Source of the DNA: Anoplopoma fimbria
Taxonomy: Eukaryota; Chordata; Actinopteri; Perciformes; Anoplopomatidae
Reading direction: 5' to 3'
Length of the DNA: 64,000 nucleotides
Assembly: GCF_027596085.1 (NCBI RefSeq)
Contig: NC_072453.1
Location: forward strand, 2,377,448-2,441,447
The stretch's first letter is position 1. Every line of letters begins with the position of its first letter. The notes under the pieces were generated by a model, which had not been told where the DNA came from, made no database searches, and saw only the letters and a program-made list of their open reading frames with translations. The position numbers were made by a program, and so were the translations under genes. Below, piece after piece: positions 14,701 to 25,523 of the stretch.

Positions 14701-17700
14701 TTGAGAATTCAGTTTAGTTGTAAGGGAACGCAATTCTGCAGGAGACAGGGTCGGTGCACAACAGTGGATAAGCTTTTAATTCAATTGAGGATTAAAAAGT
14801 CACAATGTGAGACTTTACAAAAACTATTCCAAAGACCCTAGAGGCACATTGTCTAATTTAAAATTGCTAGTTGTGTTGACAACATTACAAAGGAAATACA
14901 AACTTTGCAGATGCAACACATATATGGAAGTATCTAACCATATATAAGCTACTTTTTTTCTGTATGAATGACTATAAAGAGAGTCCATATTCTCAATGAC
15001 AGTCTTGTTTGCTTATGTAGGTCATATAGCGGCTTCAGTACTTCATTGAAACATGTTCCAAGCATTGCCAAGTAGCATTCTTACAGTTTCACACATCAAA
15101 CTTGCAAAGTACACTTCTACTAGCACCCAAACATCTCCTCTAGGGAGATGTACCTAGGGATTACATGCCTCTCTAAAGTGCATGTCCAGATGAGTAATAG
15201 TACAGGGATGGAGGAAGATCTCTCATTCTTTTTCTTGTCAAGATATTCTCTGACAATTATTCTTGCCCCACAAATGCACTCCTCTGACCTTTAGACTGCC
15301 AGTTGCCAGCAAGCCTTTACACCTCGGCGTGAAGGTGCCAACATGAGAGAATAAAGAGTTATTCCACAGACGGAAAAGATGAACAGAGATAGCAGGCTCC
15401 AAAGGCCACGGTGCCTTTCTCATAGCACTGTGCTCTCGCTGGCGAGGATACAATTTGGAGTTTAACCATGCGTGTATATATCTGATTATTAACTTGATTC
15501 AAGCATAAAATAATGTTTCACAATTGAAAAGCAAAGGTCTGAACATGATGACAGGGACAATATTGGTTTTCTTATTCCTTATGCCAACAGTTGATAATAA
15601 GAAGGGTGACCATGAGTCAATTAGTTTGATTTGCACTCAGCCATGTGAAGAAATACACATATCCTGCTCATTCATGCAGGAGTAATATGAATATTTTATG
15701 CAGAAATGTTTGACTTCATTATTATTGTGCTCATACTGCACTGCACGGAAAATTGCGAGATTACATCTATTTTAATTAACCAAATGAGACCAAAATTCAG
15801 CAATGAATACACTAATATTGCACAGAATAATAAATCATCAATCGTCATATCATTGCACGCGCAGTTAGTCATTTATCTTACTTAACACAAGAAATAAAGG
15901 AAAAAAACAAAAGTAGTAAACGTAATTAGCAAGCAATGTGACTTGCTGAGATGATAATAAGCATCTCGAGCCCCACAATTTATACTCCTCCCTATCCAAC
16001 CCTTCATGTAAAGGGCACTACACCTGTAGGAAAACACAGATTTGTTCTCAACAGTCCCCTGCTTATGCTTCCTGCATTCCTTCTTTCATCACCCTCTCGA
16101 CTCAATTCAGCCACAGCTTTTGCACTTATATATCCTCTTAGCCACTCAAATCTGACTGGCAAATTTGATCATTTCGATGCAGTGGGAGGCACTTGTCTAT
16201 ACACGTGCCTAGCAAGGATGAGCAGCACCTTAATAAATAAATAAGGTTTCGTTAGGCTCAATTCATTCCAGTTCTTCTTGGGGAACATCAGGGGCTGATA
16301 ACACCGAGGCTGCAGGCTGCTTTTTAAACCAGAAGTAACACAATAACATGAAATTAAGGAAAAGTTATCACATTCCCGATACACTCAAATATTTATATTC
16401 TGTGTGCAACCATGTCTTTATAAACAGACAGAAAAAACCACACGCCACTCTTACAAATTATTCCTGACAGGTACTGTCTACCCCTCAGGATGCTCATTCA
16501 CCGATCACACACACAACACGCGTCTGGCAGCTGCATGGCAACAGAACTACTGCCCATATTGACGAATGATTGGACCTCTGTTACAGCTTCCTCAAGCTTG
16601 TTTTCAATCACCGCGCACAGAATGCCCGAAAATCACAGAAGAAGGTGTGGGCTGAATTCTGTGAAATATAACCCCCAAAGAAAAACGCAAAAGGTATAAT
16701 TGCATAAAATGATGTTTGTTGGCCTCTCTTTTGCAATAGCTTGCAAGCATTTGAGATTTGCCCATGTCATTTGTTTTGTTTCAGCACATGGACTACAAAT
16801 ATCAAAATCTCAGCTTCATCCATATGGGTGGGCAGTCACCCAGGTGGAGCCAGAGAATAACATGAATTGTGTGAATGTGCCTCCATATTTACATTCCTTA
16901 TCCATTGATTTTCAACACATCAATGGTCCTGGCTACTGTTAATGGGTATCTTTTGTATTTTTCAACACGCACCATATTTTCCAATGTTTTTGTGTCCATG
17001 TGACCCATGGTGACAAGAAATTGGTCCAGTATTGATTACCTTGTATGGAAGCTGGATTTGCTGGATGTCACAAGAGGATCACATATCCCACAAAAAATCC
17101 ATCATCAGGCTTCAAGTAAAGTGTTTGTGTCCGATAGTGACCAGACAAATCACCTTCCTGTGAGGAGCTACTGGCCACTACGGGCGTAGCCAGTCGGTAA
17201 TTGTGTGTGAGGTGACACGGAGATGACAGTTCTAAACATCAATGGCGACTCCTAAAAAGTCTAGCGTAGAAGCTGCAATATCATCAATTATATAAGAACT
17301 GGAGAGTATTTCATTGATTGAAACACGAGCAAAGGGCGACACTGAAGGCGTTTTCACTCTTCTCCCAATTGGCTTCAGCAAAGAGTTTGATTGTCATTGA
17401 GTTTGTTCATCCATTTGTAAGTGTCAGTCCTTTTCCAAACAGGTTGATTCCGAACCTTTTCCAGACAGCTTCTCCGATGGTTCTGTGTAACAAACCATCT
17501 GGCGGGTCTGGCTACAGGACTGATGGAGTATGCTGCAGAGAGTAGACTGCTATACAGGCTGCTAGGTAATCGTTCGGGGCAATTCTGCACCGTCAATGTA
17601 GGTCCACTAAAAGTGCTTGTTTTTGCCACAGACAGGCTAATATTGTAATTATAGGTTTCTGCCATAATAATGGAAGGACCCTACAGAACACCTGTCACCA

Positions 17701-20700
17701 AATCCGTTCTGTCTGTTCGCCTGGTCTTGTTCCAGAAGTCGCATCCACGTTCTCGAAATCAGCTAAACATTCAGAAAAAACTAAGCTTTAAATGAAAGTT
17801 ATTGAGCAAATTAAGTTTTAAAATGGTTATGAGTTAATTCCAAAAGGCAGAGACTTTTTTGAGCCATATAGCTACACCATCAATCATCATGCATGTGTTA
17901 CCACCAGTGGTATTTAGAATCGAAGTACATTTACCCAAGCACTCCACTTACTTACGACTTTGAGTAACTTGTACCTTACTTGAGTTTGTCCATTTTATAT
18001 TACTTTATACTTGTACCATAGTGTACTTCCCTACATTTCAGAGGAAAATACTGTACTTTTATCTTCACTACGAGTTTGTAGTTATTTACAGATACAAACA
18101 TTAAAATCCTTGTGCATTGTTCCATCAATTTATATAATATTTTGTACTGAAAGTACATTTTGATGATAGTACGTTTATACTTTATACTCCTATCTCCAGG
18201 CCATGGTCAAGCCCTACACCCCCGCCCAACCACTTCGCTCTGCTGCCTCGGGGCGACTGGTTGCCCCGTCGCTCAGAGGTCCCTGCGGCCGATCCACCCG
18301 GTCACAGCTTTTTTCTGTCCTGGCCCCACAGTGGTGGAATGAACTCCCCACTGACGTCAGGACAGCAGAGTCGCTGCCCATCTTTCGGCGCAGGCTAAAT
18401 GACTGTAATGTAATGTAATGTAAAATACTTTTAATAGAGTAAAGTTTTGAATGCAGGACTTGAAATAGAGTTTGTCAAAACTGTGGTATTGCTTATTTTA
18501 CTCAAGTAAATTATCTGAGCTCCTCATCCTCCACTGACTGACTACCACCTACATGTATTGAGACCAAGGTGTTAACTAATATAGAGTCTTCATCCACTGT
18601 TTTCAGTGACCAATGATTTTATTAATGGAGCTGTTCATAACACTGACAAGTGAACTGCTCGTTTGTTTTATCGTGTGGCATGAAAATGATGAATATACGG
18701 GTATTAGAGCTTTGAAGGGTAATAAACACAGCGTTGTGGCATCTCTTACCATTATTTCTTATGCATATTAAACATGAATTACAAGAACTAATTTTGTCCA
18801 GAGGTTTCTGGGTGAAGTTATGGTGTGCTTAATCCTGGAGCAGACAGAACTCCTGTCCTAGGGTAGTAATACATCTGAATAGAGCAAATAAACATTTTTT
18901 TTCTCCGAGAACTTTGGCTGAGTTAAGACCCATTTATTACTCCGAGACAGTTAATAAAAAGCCTTCAAATTCTTTGGAGCTTCTTTTTTTTTCTGATAAT
19001 GGTCTTAACATTTCTTGAGGTGTGTTTCTGGTCTGTTCAGAAATCTCAAAATATACAACATAAGCTGCATTGCTATTTCTCCCAATATTTTTTTAAGGAA
19101 ACATAATATGGCCCACATTATGTTCAATGGCAACAGTGTGTTCCAATACAGCAAGAAGTGTGACATCAGCCAATTAAACTTTTTGTAAATGATTGATTGC
19201 ATTGTATTTGTGACAGTCAGCTGGAGTTGCCCTCATAAACTGTCTGTGGAGGAATAACTGTTGCCTTATATCAACTGAGCCTTTAAAAACAAAAACGACA
19301 TTATTTCAAATATTCCCAGAAACTAACTCAAGGAATCAGAAGACCGGGCTTATACAGTCAGGTCCATAAATATTTGGACATTGACACAATTTTCATCATT
19401 TTGGCTCTGTACACAACCACAATGGATTTGAAATGAAACAATCAAGATGTGCTTTGAGTGCAGACTTTCAGCTTTAATTTGTTCAAATCCATTGTGGTTG
19501 TGTACAGAGCCAAAATGATGAAAATTGTGTAAATTTCCAAATATTTATGGACCTGACTGTATGTTGCACATTAAGATAATTGCTTTCCTCTAACACTTCG
19601 GTGCAAGAATAAACATCGCCATCACCTTAAACATGCCAACAAGTGAGGTCGGACTGGAAGGATAAGAAGAAGAGATTCAAAGAGATAAATTGTTGCTACT
19701 CCTTGCCAAACTCTGTGTTCCAGGACATAACAACCTGATTTTCTGCCGTGACAAAGACTGTAAGGCATGCCTGTGTGTGTCCATCTCTATCTGTGTGTGT
19801 TTGCATGTGTTGGATTCCGGCCATGTGAGTAAGTGGGGCGGCAGATGCAAAGCATGGGAACAGGATGCCATCTGAATTACATGACATGCAAAAAGAATGA
19901 CACATGCAGGTCATGAGACACCCACCGAGCCCCATACACACAGCACAAGCCCACACACCATTCATTTTTTAATGTTAGGCTGGGTTGCACCAAAAAGGAT
20001 TGATTTAGTACAAGATAAGTTCTGATCGGAGTCAAGTCAAAATTTTAAATCGCAATGAGCAAATCAGATCAGATTTAAATTGAAGATGAGCTCTGATGCC
20101 CAATCAAAAACTCGTAAATCTAAGTCTAAACCGAAATTAAATGGAACTTAATCAATATGGAAATACTTGCTTAGCCAAATCAAACGAATCAATTTGCATG
20201 CTGTCGAGACCTAGTAAGGAGACTATAAAAAAGGGGTTAAAACCATTTAAGCTACTTTATATTCCTTAACAAAATATTATATTGTTTGTACATTAGCTAG
20301 CTAAAAGTCAGTTAGTTGGCCTAATGTTACTTATGATTGTTGGCAGAAAACTTGTTAATCAAATAGATAGAGCAATATGGCTAAATAATACAAGATAAAA
20401 AAAAGCAGACATATGCACAGTAAGGACAAAACATTTTTTCAAAATACTCGGCTGCAAGTGTTTGGCATCAAAACATATCGGCAGCAATGCTAATTTGCGA
20501 CAGTTGCAATACTTGTTCTATATAAAAGGTTCGAATAGATTCAGACATGCAGAGGATCAACTACTAGGGTCCTATTGACCCAAAGCAGCGTCTGGCAGTG
20601 TGTCTGAGGTAAATTGTCGTAAAGCCTTAACTACAGTCGGTTATATTATTTAGTTTCCTTTTAGCAAAATCCTTAAACAGTTAAGCAGTGTATATATTTA

Positions 20701-23700
20701 GAGGCTTTTATTGTGAAAGCACGAAATGAGTGGATCTGGTATGTGCTGCCTTTGTCAAGGTTAAAAAAGTAATTAAGTTTGTCGTCTTATGACTAAGCAG
20801 CCTATGTGCTGTGGTGCAATATAGTGTAAAGAGACAAAGACGACCTTGCTCCAGGAAAAATAATTACATTGCTTTTTCGCCTCATCATATTTGCATTCTG
20901 GATTAAAGTACTCAAGACAAAAATGGCAATTTGAAAAAATATATTTAGTTGCATTATTCGCATCAAAGTAGAACAAAAAAGGTTTGTTAAAATGTTAAAC
21001 CTCGTCAAGTGTAGGTTTAAAGTTCATACTAGATCACATTAAAAGGTTTAAATTGAATCTAGATTTAGAGTTGAAACTAGAATGTTTTAAATGTAATTAT
21101 TTTTGTATTTTAGTTTCGTGCACCATAATTTAAAGTTAACCATGATTTAATCGGGTTTAAAATGAATCCTTGTCGGTGTAACCCAGCCTTGGACTTAAAA
21201 GTATTTTGCAGGACCTGAACATGTGTATATTGTGGAGGTGTAACTGGAATGCCAATGTGCTATTGTGTGAACACATAATGTGTGAAACATAGTGGTGTGA
21301 TATAAATTATATTCTAATACAGAGTGTATACTAGAGTGCGTCATACCAGCACTGTGTGAGAAAGTCTATTTCACGCTGGGATTTTTCAATTCTGGATGTA
21401 CGCGACCGACCACTCTCACTTTTTAACCGAGTCCATTGTTCATCTCACTAACAATTACTCTGTCATCACATCACAGTCTCTCTGAGAAGGCAACATCTTT
21501 ATGAGTCACCTCGAGATTTTTACTATCCAAAATGCCATTTCAACACTCATTCAACCTATTTAGTACACAGATATAGCAGCAAATGTCATTGCGAATGTGA
21601 CCAATACCATAATACAATTTTTATGGTCTTCATTCTTGGAAATCAACTTTAATATAACATGTTGAAATTGCAAATTCAGGGTATTGATACATTTTCACCA
21701 CTTAGAAATGTAGTAAGAGTATCTTACTTGTGAACGCTGATCAATTAATTAACAAAAAAACCACGCTGTGAATGAAATAGTCCCCTTGGTTCAATCATCA
21801 GATTTAGATTAATTCATTCAATTTTCAATATTGGATGAATTCTGCAACTATGGCATGCTGTTTTGTTCAACAAATTATTTGGGAGTCAATAACCATGACC
21901 CAGATTTGATGGAGGCCATGACCACGCCTACTTTGGAGACAAGAAGTGTACACCATTTTCATAAAATTAGCTCAACTTTAATGATGGCCATGACATAAAT
22001 TATGTTGTTAAATTATCCAGGAGACTGTATCAATAAAATAAACCTTTGAAAAGTGAATAAATATATAGTTTGGAATAATACTCATTCGACCAGCTGTTCC
22101 CCCAGCTTCAAAACTCAAGAACAGCGTCTAAAGAACAGCATTATATTTTTCTTGCACTTCATCACTCGGAAGTTTGCTAAATGGTGAATGCTAAAAAAGA
22201 CTTTCTAGTCTTCCGCCCACTCAAAGCCCCTTAACACTATATTACCTTCCCCAATTCACACCCATTTATACACTGATAGCAGGGAATACCATGCAGAGTG
22301 CCACTAACAGGATGTAATTAAGTATTCCCATAGCAGCCTTTGGGAGCGAAACCCCTTTTTTTCTGATTGGAAGACGACACGCTCTACCTCTGAGCCACAG
22401 CCACCCCCACAAATCCCTCCACAGGTGGGAATCCTTGTAGGGAGATTAGAGCCAGAGGTAAAAAGCTTGTCAGATTGTGAGTGTATTTGCATGTGAGTAA
22501 TAGCTACACTTAGCACAATAAATTATGGAATAAAAAGGGCAAGAAAAAAATGGTTGCAAGAATGATAAAAGGTATTTCTGCTTATACTGACCATTATCCA
22601 GAACTGAGAAAAAAAATCACCCTGCATCACTATCTGTCTCCACTCTTAAAACTGGCTCCTACTATCTGTCTGACCTTCTTTCACTCTCCATCTGCAACCA
22701 AGAAGCAATCCCAAGGCCTCTCAGGACATTTTTCTTTAAATATGGCATGAAGGGAGAACCGATCTACTTCCCTAGTCTTTCCATCTACTCAACTCCCTCC
22801 GGGATATCTTATTTTTTCCTCTGAATATAGCTGAATAGTTGAATTTGTCAAATATAAAAGCCAAATGGAGCAGCAATCTTGTCACTCGGCACAGCCACAT
22901 CTCAGAGGCAAAACATCAGTGAGTGTAGAGGACTGCAGTTAACCGTCCGCACTCAACAAGCACAAGATTGCATACATTGCTACCTTCAGCAGCAGCACTT
23001 AGTCTTTCTCCATCCATATATCCTGTATAAGCAGCTTTTTTTCCAGGTACACAGTAAAGCAAATGCTCATATTTCTTATCGTAGTTGTTACAAAACCATT
23101 CCTGTACTTTCAGTGTCTACAAATTTGATTAAAAGCAAACATTTACATGAATAGAAACCAAACTGGAGCCAAGGTAGGGCAATAATTCAACAAAAATGAA
23201 ACAGAAAGTTAAAAAAAATACTTCTACTTGCTATGCCACCAGTATCTAATACAATAACACAATCAGAGCCAACAACTTACATACAATATGCAAGGATTAG
23301 AATGAAAGATTTAGTTTCTTATTAAAATTAATTACTTTAAAAATCATATTATGCAAACACGGGGTTGTAAAATTTGAGAGATTCAGACAAGCTGTATCAA
23401 AAATTCATACAGTTCATGTTGAGTGGCTAAGTTCATCAAAAATATATTTCAGAAAGATATGCTAATCACAAAATTGGAGTGACATTAAGCAAATGATGGA
23501 CAGAAACCGCCTCCCAGCTCTTCTCTGTGTTATCTTATTTTATTGGAACATATAAGAGCACCAGTACAGCCTGGGATATAATTGAAAAGCTGTTTAGATT
23601 GAACTGAGATACTGATTCTGGCCAAGGTTACAAAAGAATTTCTGCAGCACTCAAGGTTCCTAAGAGCACAGTGGCCTCCATAATCCTTAAATGGAAGAAG

Positions 23701-25438
23701 TATGGGATGACCAGAACTCTTCCTAGACCTGGCAGCCAAACTGAGCAATTGCAGTAGGGAGATGGGAGAAAGTTCCACAAAGTCAACTATCACTGAGATT
23801 AGATGGATAGTTTACGCCACTCGCTTTCTCTGGAAGCGTGAACAATCTCTCCTCATTTTGCATTAGTCTTATCACCTCACTTATCGTGGTCTGTTATTAT
23901 AAACAATCTCACAATCGCTAAGGAATCGCAATAAAAGTTTCATCAGGATTAAAAAAAAACAAAAAACATCCATTTCACGTGGGTATATGATTGCTGTTTA
24001 CGAAGCTACATGGAAATGGATGTTTAAAGTGGCAATCTCCAAGATTTGAATTCAAATAAATGTATTTTAGGTCACTATCTATCCCCGAAAGAGGCAACAC
24101 AATGGTGATTGAGTCTATGGCCCGGTTATGAAAGTATTGCAATATTCATCGATTTGCAATATTACAAACTGGGTGTCTGTGGTGACATTAACAGGAAAAC
24201 ATTATGTATGACAGTTCTCACCATTGTTTACACACGAAAATAGAACTATGGACACAATTATGAAAAAGCTCATGTATCAACAAAAAGACTGATAAACGGA
24301 AAGCAAAATTCTATTGTTTTCACAGATAAAGTTTATCTTGATATGGAAAAAGAAACCACATTCATTTTTTGTGGTGTAGAAAAATGATGCTAGTATATTG
24401 CACACTGAGTAGACATTACACTTTCTAAGGATCTTTGGACCAGTTTAATCCAGCACTGTACCTTACATGTTTTAGCTTGACCAGTTATTTAAAGGGCTAG
24501 TGTGTAGCATATCAGGTACTCTTATTAGCAGAAATGGAATATAATATTCATAAATATATTTTTAGCTTTGTGTATCATCACCTGAAAATAAGAATTGTGT
24601 TTTCGAAACCTTAGGGTGAGCCCTTCATATCTACATAGGAAGCGGTCAACTACACAGACGAACAAACCAAACACGAGTATTTACGTTATGTCACAGTCTA
24701 ACGTGCATGTGAAACTGCAGTAACGTGATGAGTTCAAAACCGTAAAATCGCCAGACACCATCTGACTTCCTTTGCAGGAGGAACAGAGGAGGACTACAGT
24801 GCTCTGCAGGTAAGGGTTTTGTTTGTCTCGTACCTGAGTACTTGCTTGGATGTGCACACACTTAGTCACTCAAAAAAAACTAATGAATGCTCAACATTCT
24901 GAACTTCTCATCCTCTCTCAATGTGTGATTGTCCGATCATTTCCCTCTTTTATAAACCTCCTAATAGGTTAAAACAGCTACGCAGCTTTTCTAAATCCCA
25001 GCAGAGATATAGTACAAGATAGCTTTCACTGGCTTAAAAAGCTTGTAAAGAAATTGTATTATTGTAATCGGCATCACTCAGAGACCTTGCCGTTCTGTGC
25101 CAGTTCAGATATGCTCCTGATTCTCTACACTGAGACACTTGATAAACATCGTACGTGAACTGCTTCCCCCCTCAGGAAATCAAGAAATGTAATCGTAAAA
25201 GTCAGATAGTGAGCTTTATGGGCTGTATTTTCTATGGCAGCATATTACCTCTTTACATGATAAGGCCAGTAATTCATTTGGGGGAATAATTATCACAAAC
25301 TGTTATGAATTAATATGGCATCTGGAAGTGTCAGGCGCTGTCTGTCTCTGGAAGAAACTCAGCCTTCCACAGTGAAACGTCAAAAAAAACCATCACATCG
25401 CCGCATCTTCCTACTTGTGCTCTATGTATGTCTGTGTT

Positions 25439-25523
<85 letters not shown>

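Noticed and set aside
24765..24815. Plus-strand microexon between CTTTGCAG and GTAAGG
   Set aside because: It lies in or beside a family A repeat, has no partner exon and no recognisable product.
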